DNA of 24,649 bases, taken from assembly GCA_900539625.1 (NCBI GenBank), contig UQCW01000043.1, positions 1 to 24,649 of the forward strand. Direction: 5' to 3'. Under the pieces are notes generated by a model that saw nothing but the letters and a program-made list of their open reading frames with translations, was not told where the DNA came from and did not search any database. The position numbers and the translations under genes were made by a program. Position 1 is the first letter of the stretch. Each line of letters opens with the position of its first letter. This document shows, in pieces, positions 7,459 through 16,208 of this stretch. The DNA is from an uncultured Prevotella sp. (lineage in GTDB: Bacteria; Bacteroidota; Bacteroidia; Bacteroidales; Bacteroidaceae).

Positions 7459-8796
7459 ATGGAAGCAGTCAACTATAGTTATAAAAGAATCCTCGCCATT
7501 GCGTTACCCATTCTCGTTAGTGTGTTGATGGAGCAGCTCGTCGGCATGACCGACACGGCCTATCTCGGACGCGTTGGGGAGGTGGAATTGGGAGCCGCAG
7601 CTCTCGGCGGTATCGCCTATGTCGTGGTGTTTATGCTCGGCCTCGGTTTCAGCATCGGTGTGCAAATCATCATCGGCCGCCGCAACGGAGAGGGCGCTTA
7701 CACATCCATCGGCAGTGTGTTCTATCACGGCCTCTTCTTCCTGCTCCTCCTTTCCCTCGTCTTGGTGGCCTTCGTCTTTTTCTTTGGCGACCGCCTGATG
7801 AACAGTCTCATCAGCTCTCCCGAAATCGCCAGCGCCTCAGATGTCTACCTGACGTGGCGCATGGCGGGCATCCCTTTTGCCTTCATCACCCTCGTTTTCC
7901 GCGCCTTTTATATCGGTACCACCAACACCCGCACGCTCACGCTCAACTCCCTCGTCATGGTGTTGAGCAACGTCGTCTTCAACTATGTCTTGATCTTCGG
8001 CAAATTCGGTTTCCCGGCTCTGGGCATACAAGGTGCGGCCATCGGTTCGGCCTTGGCGGAAATCGTTTCCTTCCTCTTCTTCCTCGTCTATACCTCGCGG
8101 CGCATCGACTGCGCAAAATATGCCCTCAATGCCATGCCGCGTTTCCGCTTTAGCATTCTGAAAAATGTGTTCGATTTGAGTGTGTGGATAATGATACAGA
8201 ATTTCCTGTCGCTCGGCACGTGGTTTATCTTCTTTCTGGCCATTGAACATCTCGGACAACATGATTTGGCCGCCACCAACATCATTCGCAACGTCTCTGC
8301 CTTCACCTTCATGACGCTCGTGGCCTTCGGTTCCACCATCTCCACCCTCGTCAGCAACTTCATCGGACAGGGAAACGACGACAGCGTGATGCCCATGATA
8401 CACCGCGTGATGAAACTCACGTTTCTCATCCTCGTGCCTGTCATACTCCTCATCGCCACTTTCTCATACAACGTTTTAAACATCTTCACCGATGACGCGG
8501 CGCTCATCCGCCACGCCCAGGGAGCCCTTTACGTGCTCCTCTCCTCATACGTCTTCAGCATCCCCGCCCAATTGTGTCTCCATGCCGTATCTGGCTCTGG
8601 AAACACCAAGGCCGCGCTCGCGATGGAGTCGGTCAGTCTTTTGATTTATACGGTCTACGTCTTCGTGGCCATCTTCCATTTCCGCAGCAGTCTGCCCGTA
8701 TGTTGGCTCAGCGAGTTTGTCTATTCCATCCCCATTTCCTCCCTGGCCTATTTTTATATGCGCAGGGGCTTTTGGCGGAAAAAGGCGGCGATTTGA
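7459..8796 (+). CDS. MATE family multidrug/Na+ antiporter
   Basis: 445 residues, about 12 hydrophobic segments in two MatE halves (about 10-170 and 235-395). The N-terminal signature ALPILVSVLMEQLVGMTDTA and the VGEVELGAAALGG stretch are typical of bacterial MATE exporters of the NorM/DinF group, which export cationic drugs or toxins in exchange for Na+ or H+. I prefer ATG 7459 (MEAVNYSYKRIL) because homologues begin just before the first helix; an upstream in-frame ATG at 7435 would add eight polar residues. The preceding broken secreted gene ends 58 bp upstream; its shifted frame would end in ATGA at 7435-7438. Substrate unknown. Confidence 0.93.
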   Translation: MEAVNYSYKRILAIALPILVSVLMEQLVGMTDTAYLGRVGEVELGAAALGGIAYVVVFMLGLGFSIGVQIIIGRRNGEGAYTSIGSVFYHGLFFLLLLSLVLVAFVFFFGDRLMNSLISSPEIASASDVYLTWRMAGIPFAFITLVFRAFYIGTTNTRTLTLNSLVMVLSNVVFNYVLIFGKFGFPALGIQGAAIGSALAEIVSFLFFLVYTSRRIDCAKYALNAMPRFRFSILKNVFDLSVWIMIQNFLSLGTWFIFFLAIEHLGQHDLAATNIIRNVSAFTFMTLVAFGSTISTLVSNFIGQGNDDSVMPMIHRVMKLTFLILVPVILLIATFSYNVLNIFTDDAALIRHAQGALYVLLSSYVFSIPAQLCLHAVSGSGNTKAALAMESVSLLIYTVYVFVAIFHFRSSLPVCWLSEFVYSIPISSLAYFYMRRGFWRKKAAI

Positions 8797-8893
8797 CCCG
8801 TCGGGAAGTCCGGAAAAACCGCCTGATTGGACTTTTCCCCGTGACTAATCGGCTGATTTGTTTGGCATCCTCATAAAAATGTGGCGCGTAACC

Positions 8894-8924
8894 TTGTGTA
8901 ATTCACGTAAAAATCGTAATTTTG
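8894..8924 (+). promoter_or_regulatory. promoter of rplS
   Basis: TTG at 8894-8896, 20 nt, TAATTTTG at 8917-8924: a close match to the Bacteroidota sigma-ABfr consensus. About 80 nt of leader separate it from the rplS start, room for an L19 autoregulatory leader, although I could not identify a known fold. Confidence 0.75.
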
Positions 8925-9011
8925 CAACGCTTTTCTGATGGGCCGCTGTCGGGATGAGAGTTCCCCGTTACGCCCACAGACGAATAACATAATAAATTAC
9001 CAAAAGAAAAA

Positions 9012-9380
9012 ATGGCAGATTTAATTAAAATCGCTGAGGAAGCATTTGCTACGGGCAAGTCATTCCCCGAATTCAAGGCTGGTGACACAATCACCGTAGC
9101 TTACAAGATTGTCGAAGGCAACAAAGAGCGCGTTCAGCTCTATCGTGGCGTTGTCATCAAGATTTCTGGTCATCAGGACAAGAAGCGTTTCACGGTTCGC
9201 AAGATGTCTGGTAACATTGGTGTTGAACGTATCTTCCCAATCGAATCTCCGGCTATCGAAAGCATCGAAATCAACAAGCATGGTAAGGTGCGTCGTGCTA
9301 AGCTTTACTACCTCCGTGCCCTCACTGGTAAGAAGGCCCGTATTAAGGAACGTCGCGTAAACGTTACGAAGGAAGCTTAA
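9012..9380 (+). CDS. rplS: 50S ribosomal protein L19
   Basis: 122 residues covering the whole L19 family: FKAGDTITVAYKIVEGNKER, RVQLYRGVVI, the FTVRKMSGNIGVERIFPI core and the basic RRAKLYYLRALTGKKARIKE tail. L19 sits at the 30S-50S interface and helps form intersubunit bridges. The gene stands alone, with its own promoter upstream and a strong terminator downstream. Codon use is strongly biased (AAG, GGT, GCT, CGT), as expected for a highly expressed gene. The call is secure. Confidence 0.98.
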   Translation: MADLIKIAEEAFATGKSFPEFKAGDTITVAYKIVEGNKERVQLYRGVVIKISGHQDKKRFTVRKMSGNIGVERIFPIESPAIESIEINKHGKVRRAKLYYLRALTGKKARIKERRVNVTKEA

Positions 9381-9413
9381 TAGCCCATCTCACTTGTACA
9401 CACTTACACTTAC

Positions 9414-9459
9414 AATCGCCTGTGTTTTGCATCCCTGCAAAACATCGGCGATTTTTTTT
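9414..9459 (+). terminator. rho-independent terminator of rplS
   Basis: Arms AATCGCC and GGCGATT enclose a second stem TGTTTTGCA/TGCAAAACA with loop TCCC, followed by a run of eight T. It begins 33 bp after the rplS stop. Confidence 0.93.
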
Positions 9460-9490
9460 GTTTCCACGAATTATTAATTATTCCTGTAAC

Positions 9491-10789
9491 TTACGGCTGC
9501 TCGAATACCTCGGCAGTCCATTCATACACGGGTTTTATAAGCATGCGGACGCCGTCTTTCTCCAATTCTTCATATTCATGGTCTGTCAGCAGAAGCAAGT
9601 TCTTGCATTTGGTTCTTTTGTGGGCAAGAAGCAAACCGTTGATTTCGCGCTTTCTGGTCTTTTCCGAAGAAATGTCGTAAGACACCTGGATGCACTGAAG
9701 CACTCTGTTGCCGTCACACACAATGAAATCGCATTCTCCGGAGCGGTCGTTGAGATAATAAACATCCCATCCCTCATTCTTGCATTTGCGTATAAGGTGT
9801 GTCAAGACAATGGTTTCAAGGCGCCAACCAAGGTTCTCGCCTAAAAAGGCATTCTCTCTTTGGTTCATCATCGCAACATCAACGGCATATAGCTTCTCAC
9901 CAGTCACGCGCAGTTTGCTTTTCGGTGAATATTTCTTGACCCCAATGACAACGTATGCCTCTTTGAGATATTTGATATAGTTGTGTACTGTATGGTGAGA
10001 CTTGAAATCAAATAATCCGGCCAATTCCTTGGTCGATAATATGCTGGGTGATGTGTTGAGCAAATGGTGCGCCATGTCCTCGAATTGGGCAGGATAGGCT
10101 ATCTTGTAGCGTTGCTCAATGTCTCGTTTTAAGATATTGTCAAGGAGATTGGATATGTATTTCTTGTTATTCTTAATCAGTAGCAGTTCCGGGAATCCGC
10201 CCTGCTTCATGTATTCGTCAAAAGTTTTCCTCTGCTCCGCAATGTCTTTGGTCGATTTGCTCTTGTGGTCCACTCCTTTCATGTTGCAGTATTCCGTAAA
10301 AGAAAACGGATATAGGGCAATTTCGCTGCTGCGTCCCGTGAGGTGCGTGGCCAAATCGCTGCTCAGCAATTTGGCGTTACTGCCTGTCAGCACAACGTGT
10401 ATCTTGACGCGCAGGAGACGGTTGACAAACAGAGGCCATTTGTCGATGTTTTGTATTTCGTCAAGAAAGATATATTTGAAATCCCCGTATATTTTATACA
10501 ATATCTCGAGAACATCGTTCAAGTCGTTCGCACTAAGGTCGTCCAATCGTTCATCGTCAAAGTCAATGTATGCAAATTTGACGTGGGCGTCTGCAAGCGT
10601 TTGCAGGCATAGCGTGGATTTTCCACTACGGCGAACGCCAATGACTACTTGCGCTTGCGGACTGTTTAAGTCCACAAGGTTTTCTTCGTTGCGAGGACAG
10701 AGCTGCCCATTGGGCCAATTGTCAATTTCTGACTTTTGATCGCTGAGCACCAGTTCCAGGGTTCTTTTGTCTATAACCGTTTCTTTCAT
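9491..10789 (-). CDS. AAA-family ATPase with DUF4143 domain
   Basis: 432 residues. An AAA_14-type ATPase domain has Walker A GVRRSGKST (51-59, Lys57), Walker B YIFLDEIQNID (Asp110-Glu111) and the sensor-like LTGSNAKLL around 135-143; it is followed by a DUF4143 domain with a winged-helix-like centre (LAGLFDFKSHHTVHNYIKYLKEA) and a nuclease-like end (LNDRSGECDFIVCDGNRVLQCIQVSYD). These orphan ATPases are numerous in Bacteroidota and archaea; their function is unsettled. The D-F and Q-V-Y pattern near the end recalls restriction-endonuclease-fold domains, but this is inference. Single-gene unit, no clear partner. Base composition is lower in GC than its neighbours, consistent with a mobile accessory gene. 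Confidence 0.9.
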   Translation of the reverse strand: MKETVIDKRTLELVLSDQKSEIDNWPNGQLCPRNEENLVDLNSPQAQVVIGVRRSGKSTLCLQTLADAHVKFAYIDFDDERLDDLSANDLNDVLEILYKIYGDFKYIFLDEIQNIDKWPLFVNRLLRVKIHVVLTGSNAKLLSSDLATHLTGRSSEIALYPFSFTEYCNMKGVDHKSKSTKDIAEQRKTFDEYMKQGGFPELLLIKNNKKYISNLLDNILKRDIEQRYKIAYPAQFEDMAHHLLNTSPSILSTKELAGLFDFKSHHTVHNYIKYLKEAYVVIGVKKYSPKSKLRVTGEKLYAVDVAMMNQRENAFLGENLGWRLETIVLTHLIRKCKNEGWDVYYLNDRSGECDFIVCDGNRVLQCIQVSYDISSEKTRKREINGLLLAHKRTKCKNLLLLTDHEYEELEKDGVRMLIKPVYEWTAEVFEQP

Positions 10790-10901
10790 GGCCGTGTATC
10801 AAGTTGGTGGATTCTTGCTTTATGCTTTTGAGAAGTGGGATTGCCCATCATAAATGGCGCTTCCCATTAGGGCGTAAAGTTACAAATAATAATTGCTCGC
10901 T

Positions 10902-11115
10902 GCCTTATTTTGCAAGTTTTCTTTCGCCGCAACGCCTTATTTTACATATTTCGCGCCTCCTCACTGCCTTATTTTACAAGTTTTCGCCCGCCAGAACGCC
11001 TTATTTTACATATTTCGCGCCTCCTCGCTGCCTTATTTTACAAGTTTTCTCCCGTCAGAACGCCTTATTTTACATATTTCGCGCTCGTTCATTGCCTTAT
11101 TTTACAAGTTTTCCA
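10902..11115. repeat. 32-bp periodic tandem repeat, seven units
   Basis: GCCTTATTTT recurs at 10902, 10934, 10966, 10998, 11030, 11062 and 11094, exactly 32 bp apart. Two unit types alternate: one continues with (A/G)CAAGTTTTC and an AACGCC-type end, the other with ACATATTTCGCG, so the true period is 64 bp. All three plus-strand frames stay open as a result; none looks like a real protein. It is not a CRISPR array: no constant full-length repeat and no unique spacers. Confidence 0.9.
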
Positions 11116-11150
11116 ATAAAAAACGGTTCCCGTCTTAGGCGGAAACCGTT
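11115..11150 (-). terminator. rho-independent terminator of the glycosyltransferase gene
   Basis: Read on the minus strand: AACGGTTTCC, a 9-nt loop, GGGAACCGTT (one G-T pair), then six T. It lies about 160 bp beyond the glycosyltransferase stop codon. Confidence 0.75.
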
Positions 11151-11210
11151 GAGATAGAGGGCGTAAGAAAGTATTTTGTAGGGTTTTGATGGGAATCGGG
11201 CGCTAAGAGA

Positions 11211-11294
11211 GGGCAGGCTTACGCTGAGACGGGGCAGGCTTACGCTGAGAGAGAGCATGCTTATTTTGAGGCGAACTATGCTTGCGCTGAGAGA
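11211..11294. repeat. 21-bp tandem repeat, four units
   Basis: Units resembling GCAGGCTTACGCTGAGAC have their A-rich anchor at 11215, 11236, 11257 and 11278, exactly 21 bp apart, with the last two diverged. It lies between the glycosyltransferase stop and its terminator, so it would be in the 3' UTR. Confidence 0.7.
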
Positions 11295-11312
11295 TGACTT
11301 TCATAAGGCCGC

Positions 11313-12254
11313 TCATTCCATGTCTCCGGTGAAGGATTCCACGATATAGCGCGGACGGCGTTTCACCTCAGAATAAATTTTCCCGATATATTCCCCGATG
11401 ATGCCGAGCGCCAGCAGGATGGCGCCGCCGACAAACCAGACGCTGACGAGTAGGGAAGTCCATCCCGGCAACGTATGGCCGTTGAAGTGCGCTATCAGCG
11501 CCCAGACGATGACGGCGAACGAAATGACGATGAAGAGGACGCCGAGCAGGAGGATGAGGCGCAGCGGACGGACGGAAAACGAAGTGATGCCGTCCCAGGC
11601 GAATCCCAACATGCGGCTGAGCGGATATTTCGACTCGCCGGCAAAGCGGGCGGCGCGGTCGTATTCAACCGTTGCCTGGCGGTATCCCAGCGATTTCACC
11701 ATGCCGCGCAGGAAAAGGTTGCGCTCAGGATAACTCAGCAGCGTTTTTGCCGCGCGGCGACTCATAAGGCGAAAGTCGGCGTGGTTGTACACCACCTCCG
11801 TTCCCAGCCAGTGCATAAAACGATAGAAGAACACCGCCGTTTGCCGCTTAAAGCATGTGTCGGTTGAGCGGTCGCGCCGAACGCCGTAGACAATGTCGTT
11901 GCCTTCCAGAAAGCGGTCCACCATCGTGCAGATGGCGTTGACATCGTCTTGCAAATCGGCGTCGATGGTCACAATGCAGTCTGCCGACTCGCAGGCACGC
12001 TCCAGACCAGCCCACAAAGCGTGTTGGTGGCCCGCGTTGTGCGCCAATTTCAAGCCGCACACCTCACTGTGGGTCTGCGACTCCGTTTCGATAATCTGCC
12101 ATGTCTCGTCGGCGCTGCCGTCGTCAACATATAAGATATGGGTCTGCACCTCCTTGGCGGCCAGCGTATCGGCCACTTGCAGCAGGCGTTTTGTCGTTTC
12201 ATGAAGAACGGGCGCTTCGTTGTAGCAAGGCACCACGATGGTTAATCTTGTCAT
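11313..12254 (-). CDS. family 2 glycosyltransferase, DPM1/GtrB-like membrane type
   Basis: 313 residues. The GT-A domain carries TIVVPCYNE at the N-terminus, DDGSADET and the metal-binding DADLQDD; two C-terminal membrane helices follow (LRLILLLGVLFIVISFAVIV and SVWFVGGAILLALGIIGEYI). This arrangement is that of enzymes moving a sugar from a nucleotide donor to polyprenyl phosphate at the inner face of the membrane (DPM1_like_bac; GtrB-like), supplying lipid-linked sugars for surface glycan or lipid A modification. The frame is open to 12374, but a start at 12254 (MTRLTIVVPCYNE) fits the family and the -7 box just upstream. Donor and acceptor cannot be read from sequence. Confidence 0.93.
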   Translation of the reverse strand: MTRLTIVVPCYNEAPVLHETTKRLLQVADTLAAKEVQTHILYVDDGSADETWQIIETESQTHSEVCGLKLAHNAGHQHALWAGLERACESADCIVTIDADLQDDVNAICTMVDRFLEGNDIVYGVRRDRSTDTCFKRQTAVFFYRFMHWLGTEVVYNHADFRLMSRRAAKTLLSYPERNLFLRGMVKSLGYRQATVEYDRAARFAGESKYPLSRMLGFAWDGITSFSVRPLRLILLLGVLFIVISFAVIVWALIAHFNGHTLPGWTSLLVSVWFVGGAILLALGIIGEYIGKIYSEVKRRPRYIVESFTGDME

Positions 12255-12280
12255 GAGAGTTTTCTGTTTGTTCTGAACGG

Positions 12281-12288
12281 CAAATATA
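12281..12288 (-). promoter_or_regulatory. -7 box of the glycosyltransferase gene
   Basis: TATATTTG on the minus strand, 26 bp upstream of the ATG at 12254, matches TAnnTTTG. No clear -33 TTG is seen at the right distance. Confidence 0.5.
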
Positions 12289-12489
12289 CAATAATTTCTC
12301 CGAAGGCTCCGCTGAAAGTGCGTCCGCTTTGAGTATTCCCCCGTTTTCTTCGGTGCTTTCTTCGGTGAAACCACCTTACCTGACTTTAGCGTAATCCTGT
12401 CTTTATGTAAAATAATACACTGGTAAAACTTATAAAAAGATTATTTGCGATGTGCGTAAATAAAAATAAGAAAGTTTTCATGGATTTTC

Positions 12490-12520
12490 TTTGTGCAAAA
12501 AGAAAGTATTTCTACCTTTG
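12490..12520 (+). promoter_or_regulatory. promoter of dapF
   Basis: TTTG at 12490-12493, 19 nt, TACCTTTG at 12513-12520: a near-perfect Bacteroidota promoter ending 45 bp before the dapF start. It probably serves dapF, dapL and perhaps the GH43 gene. Confidence 0.85.
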
Positions 12521-12565
12521 CGCCGTGATAAATAAAAGCCAACGTCAAACCCAATACACACAGCA

Positions 12566-13420
12566 ATGAAACGTACCATAGAATTTACGAAAATGCACGG
12601 GGCAGGTAATGATTATATTTATGTCAATACGCTTGCTTATCCGTTGAAGCATCCCGAAAAACTGTCCGTTACTTGGAGCGACCGCCATAAGGGCATTGGC
12701 GGCGATGGTTTGGTGCTCATCGGCGCTTCGGACGTTGCCGACTTTTCGATGCGTATTTTCAACAACGACGGTTCAGAGGCCCGCATGTGTGGCAATGCCT
12801 CCCGCTGCATCGGCAAATATCTTCACGACAACGGGTTGACCGATTCGCTCGACATCCGCTTGGCCACGCTTTCTGGCATCAAAGTGCTCCACCTCTCGCT
12901 CGGTGCCGACGGATTGGTTGAGCAAGTGACCGTTGATATGGGCGAGCCGCAGTTGGCTGTGTCTTCGCAGTTGGCATCGCCCGACGGCAGTATGCGCGAG
13001 GGCGTCGTGGCGAGCACAGACGGCAAGCGATACGTGGGAACCTTCGTCTCCATGGGAAATCCCCATTTCGTTATCTTCACGGACGACGTTGAAAACATAG
13101 ACCTCGAGAAAGTAGGCCCAACCTTAGAGTTCGCTTCGCTGTTTCCCGAGCGTTGCAACATCGAATTTGCCGAAGTGAAGTCCGATGGCAGCATCCGCAT
13201 GCGCGTGTGGGAACGCGGTTCCGGCATCACCATGGCCTGTGGCACTGGAGCCTGTGCAACGGCCGTTGCGGCCTCATTGACAGACCGCCGACCACGCAAG
13301 AGCGTCGTCGCGATGGATGGGGGAGAGCTCACCATTGAATGGCGTGAGGAAGGTGGACACGTGTATATGACGGGTCCGGCAACCAAAGTGTTCGACGGAA
13401 GAATCACCATCGAAGAATAG
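12566..13420 (+). CDS. dapF: diaminopimelate epimerase
   Basis: 284 residues. It interconverts LL- and meso-2,6-diaminopimelate in the last stage before lysine and peptidoglycan cross-link precursors. Both halves of the pseudo-symmetric fold and the two catalytic cysteines are present: Cys75 in EARMCGNASRC and Cys225 in ACGTGACAT. The N-terminal FTKMHGAGNDY and the GGDG stretch (46-49) are also typical. It precedes dapL on the same strand, 87 bp apart, so the two last steps of the aminotransferase variant of the pathway are adjacent. Cytoplasmic. The start follows a clear promoter. Confidence 0.98.
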   Translation: MKRTIEFTKMHGAGNDYIYVNTLAYPLKHPEKLSVTWSDRHKGIGGDGLVLIGASDVADFSMRIFNNDGSEARMCGNASRCIGKYLHDNGLTDSLDIRLATLSGIKVLHLSLGADGLVEQVTVDMGEPQLAVSSQLASPDGSMREGVVASTDGKRYVGTFVSMGNPHFVIFTDDVENIDLEKVGPTLEFASLFPERCNIEFAEVKSDGSIRMRVWERGSGITMACGTGACATAVAASLTDRRPRKSVVAMDGGELTIEWREEGGHVYMTGPATKVFDGRITIEE

Positions 13421-13507
13421 ACAATCCCTCTTTCCCTTCTCCCTATAATAATCCCTCCTCTCCTTATAATAATAAGACATAGAACATCCCCATAAAAATC
13501 ATATACG

Positions 13508-14770
13508 ATGCTTACGGTAAATGAAAATTTCTTGAAACTGCAAAAGAACTATCTCTTTGCAGACATAGCCCAGAAGGTGGCCGCTTTTAAGGCAACTCAT
13601 CCAGAGGCCAAACTGATTAGATTAGGTATTGGCGACGTAACCCGTCCGTTGTCGCCAGCAGTGATTGAGGCACTTCATAAAGCCGTCGACGAGATGGGGA
13701 AGGCCGAGACCTTCAGAGGCTACGGGCCGGAACACGGCTATGAGTTCTTGAGAAAAGCCATCGTTGAAAACGATTTTCAGTCGCGTGGCATTGATTTGGA
13801 CATCGACGAAGTATTTGTCAACGACGGCGCCAAGAGCGACACGGGAAACTTCGGCGACATCCTCGGCACAGAAAACACCATTTGCCTGACCGACCCCATC
13901 TATCCCGTTTACATTGATTCCAACGTGATGGGCGGCAGAGCAGGCCAGTTCCTCGGCAATGCGTGGAGCCGGATTACTTATTGTCCTTGCACGGCAAGCA
14001 ACAACTTTATCCCCTCCTTGCCCTCCCATTCCGTTGATTTGATATATCTTTGCTATCCCAACAACCCGACAGGCACGACGTTGTGCCGCGGCGAACTCGA
14101 GAAATGGGTGGACTACGCCCGTAGCAACAACAGTCTGTTGCTCTATGATGCAGCCTATGAAGCCTATATCACGCAGCCAGACGTCCCCCACAGCATCTAT
14201 GAGATACCAGGCGCCAAAGAATGCGCCGTGGAGTTTCATTCCTATTCCAAGACAGCCGGCTTCACCGGTTTGCGTTGTGGATATACCGTGGTGCCGAAAG
14301 CCCTCAAGGTCAAGGCCGCCAGTGGCGAAGACGTTTCCCTCAACCAGTTGTGGAATCGCCGTCAGTGCACCAAATTTAATGGCACCGCCTACATCGTTCA
14401 GCGGGCAGCGGAGGCCATTTACAGCGAAGCTGGAAAGCGTCAGGTGCGCGAAACCATCAACTATTACATGACCAATGCAAGCATCATGCGCGAGAGCCTT
14501 ACGGCTGCAGGACTAAACGTCTTTGGCGGTATCAACGCCCCCTATATATGGTTGCAAACGCCCAACGGCATTTCAAGTTGGGACTTTTTCGAACGCCTCC
14601 TGCATGAAGTGCATGTCGTTTCCACGCCCGGCGTCGGTTTCGGGCCTTCTGGTGAAGGCTACATCCGCCTTACGGCATTCGGAACGCGCGAAGATTGCGA
14701 AGGAGCAATGGCGCGTATAAAGAAATGGTTGGGGAAGCGTGAGCGGACCTTCGGCTGTGGCGTGATGTGA
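13508..14770 (+). CDS. dapL: LL-diaminopimelate aminotransferase
   Basis: 420 residues, a little above the usual 410. A PLP-dependent class I/II aminotransferase that makes LL-diaminopimelate directly from tetrahydrodipicolinate with glutamate as amino donor, bypassing DapD, DapC and DapE. Diagnostic parts: the N-terminal NENFLKLQKNYLFADI, IRLGIGDVTRPL, CYPNNPTGT, YDAAYEAYI, and Lys248 in SYSKTAGFTGLRCGYTV as the PLP-binding lysine. The pairing with dapF supports the assignment. No separate promoter is evident in the 87-bp gap, which is AT- and CT-rich with short direct repeats, so co-transcription is likely. The GH43-like gene follows after 36 bp. Confidence 0.97.
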   Translation: MLTVNENFLKLQKNYLFADIAQKVAAFKATHPEAKLIRLGIGDVTRPLSPAVIEALHKAVDEMGKAETFRGYGPEHGYEFLRKAIVENDFQSRGIDLDIDEVFVNDGAKSDTGNFGDILGTENTICLTDPIYPVYIDSNVMGGRAGQFLGNAWSRITYCPCTASNNFIPSLPSHSVDLIYLCYPNNPTGTTLCRGELEKWVDYARSNNSLLLYDAAYEAYITQPDVPHSIYEIPGAKECAVEFHSYSKTAGFTGLRCGYTVVPKALKVKAASGEDVSLNQLWNRRQCTKFNGTAYIVQRAAEAIYSEAGKRQVRETINYYMTNASIMRESLTAAGLNVFGGINAPYIWLQTPNGISSWDFFERLLHEVHVVSTPGVGFGPSGEGYIRLTAFGTREDCEGAMARIKKWLGKRERTFGCGVM

Positions 14771-14806
14771 AGGCAGGAAAACTGGAAATATTTAATTTCA
14801 AATGTT

Positions 14807-15928
14807 ATGAAGCAAATAATAATAGTGCTCTGCTGCTTGGCCTTGCTTTTCAACGCCACCCGTCATCTCGCGGCACAGTCTCGGCCCGTTGCCACGGCAG
14901 AAGGCCTTTGGCTGGCCGACGACGGACAACACATCAACTGCCACGGCGGAAACATCATCCAGGCCGAAGACGGCACCTATTGCTGGTATGGCGAACACCG
15001 CGTGGAGAACATTCCCGGCGCGAGCGAAGACGGCATCGCCCTCTACACCTCGCGCGACCTGAAGATGTGGCACTACGAAGGCCTCGTCTTGCAAGCCTCG
15101 CCCGACACGCTCTCCGACATCGCCTTAGGCTGCATCATGGAGCGTCCGAAGGTGGTTAAAAACCCGAAGACGGGAAAATATGTCATGCTCTTCCACCTCG
15201 AATTGCGCAGAAAAGGATATGCTGCGGCGCGAACAGGCTTTGCCGTGGCAAACCAAGTCAAAGGGCCGTTTCGCTTCGTGCGTTCGCTGCGCCCCAATGC
15301 TGGGCGCTGGCCAGCAGATTTCAAGAAAAAAGACAAAGCCGCGGCCTTGGCCCTCAAAAGCGAAGACTATAAGACTTGGTGGACGCCGCAATGGCGCGAA
15401 GCCATCCAAAAGGGTCTCTTCCTGGTGCGCGACATGAAGGGCGGACAGATGAGCCGCGACATGACCGTTTATGTCGACGACAACGGCCGTGCCTATCATT
15501 TGTACTCCTCCGAAGACAACCTCACGTTGCAGCTCGCCGAACTCACCAAAGACTATCTTGGCTACACGGGGCGCTATTGGCGCATTGCCCCTTCTGGACA
15601 AAACGAGGCACCAACGCTTTTCAAGAAAAACGGCAGCTATTGGCTCATCACCAGTGGCTGTACGGGATGGGCGCCCAACAAAGCCCGCCTCTTCCGCGCC
15701 AGTAAGCTCACGGGGCCTTGGCAGCAATTAGATTGCCCAGCCGTTGGCCGTGGTGCCGACAAGACATTCGGCGGACAAGGCACCTACGTGATGCCCGACA
15801 AAGACCGTCCCGGCGAGTTTCTCTTTATGGCCGACATCTGGACGCCCAAGCGATTGAGCCACAGCCGCCATCTTTGGATTCCCATCCGTTTTGTCAACGG
15901 ACTTCCTCGCCTTCAGGTCGAGGAGTAG
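14807..15928 (+). CDS. secreted GH43-like glycoside hydrolase
   Basis: 373 residues with a signal peptide (MKQIIIVLCCLALLFNATRH, cleavage likely after LAAQ). The rest is a five-bladed beta-propeller of the GH43 clan: INCHGGNIIQAEDGTYCWYGE, MERPKVVKNPKTGKYVMLFH (Glu112), SRDMTVYVDDNGRAYHLY (Asp218) and NEAPTLFKKNGSYWLITSG (Glu267). These motifs resemble the subfamilies that include exo-beta-1,3-galactanases, where the catalytic residues depart from the canonical GH43 set; which residues act here, and on which substrate, is not certain. Periplasmic or surface location expected. It follows dapL by 36 bp without an obvious promoter, although its function is unrelated. Confidence 0.85.
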   Translation: MKQIIIVLCCLALLFNATRHLAAQSRPVATAEGLWLADDGQHINCHGGNIIQAEDGTYCWYGEHRVENIPGASEDGIALYTSRDLKMWHYEGLVLQASPDTLSDIALGCIMERPKVVKNPKTGKYVMLFHLELRRKGYAAARTGFAVANQVKGPFRFVRSLRPNAGRWPADFKKKDKAAALALKSEDYKTWWTPQWREAIQKGLFLVRDMKGGQMSRDMTVYVDDNGRAYHLYSSEDNLTLQLAELTKDYLGYTGRYWRIAPSGQNEAPTLFKKNGSYWLITSGCTGWAPNKARLFRASKLTGPWQQLDCPAVGRGADKTFGGQGTYVMPDKDRPGEFLFMADIWTPKRLSHSRHLWIPIRFVNGLPRLQVEE

Positions 15929-16003
15929 GCGTTCTGACCAAGTAATCCGCCGCTTCCCGTCAGTTCTTCGTGTTCTTCTGCAATCTCCTTGCAAAATAAT
16001 TTG

Positions 16004-16011
16004 TAATTTTG
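16004..16011 (+). promoter_or_regulatory. -7 box upstream of glnN, next to inserted element
   Basis: TAATTTTG matches TAnnTTTG; the 191-bp element begins 6 bp downstream, close to the expected transcription start. No TTG lies at the ideal distance (the nearest is 12 nt upstream), so the call is tentative. The other intergenic DNA from 15929 shows nothing else. Confidence 0.4.
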
Positions 16012-16017
16012 CAGGGC

Positions 16018-16208
16018 TAAGTAGGTGGTCAGAATTATTTTTACATTTGAAATGTTCTATCGGGATGCAGATACGCCACCTTGGTTGAAGGAGCAATGCG
16101 GGCATTGCGACTGAAAACAAGGTAAGTAGATGCGCCCGAGAGGACGTTTCAAATGTAAAAATAATGCTCTTGGCATATATTATAAAAATAATTTTGACCA
16201 CCTACTTA
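16018..16208 (+). mobile_element. MITE-like element A, copy 1 (191 bp)
   Basis: Non-coding unit with terminal inverted repeats: TAAGTAGGTGGTCA is perfect at both tips and pairing extends to 26 bp with one mismatch. Subterminal TACATTTGAAATG and its near complement (CGTTTCAAATGTA) continue the pairing, and at the centre GGAG (16090-16093) is followed by the hairpin CAATGCGGGCATTG. The unit can fold over its full length. TA at both tips fits insertion at TA, as for IS630/Tc1-mariner MITEs. Copy 2 at 21535-21725 has the same length and 3 differences. Confidence 0.85.

Noticed and set aside
9491..10789. ATPase as part of a defence or toxin-antitoxin system
   Set aside because: Orphan AAA/DUF4143 genes are common and no partner gene lies beside it; neighbours are rplS and a glycosyltransferase.
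10902..11115. CRISPR array
   Set aside because: Only about 13 bp are constant per unit, the rest alternates between two related sequences, there are no unique spacers, and no cas genes are nearby.
10804..11157. Open frames in all three plus-strand phases across the 32-bp array
   Set aside because: An effect of a stop-poor repeat whose period is not a multiple of three; the repeated peptides carry no plausible protein signal.
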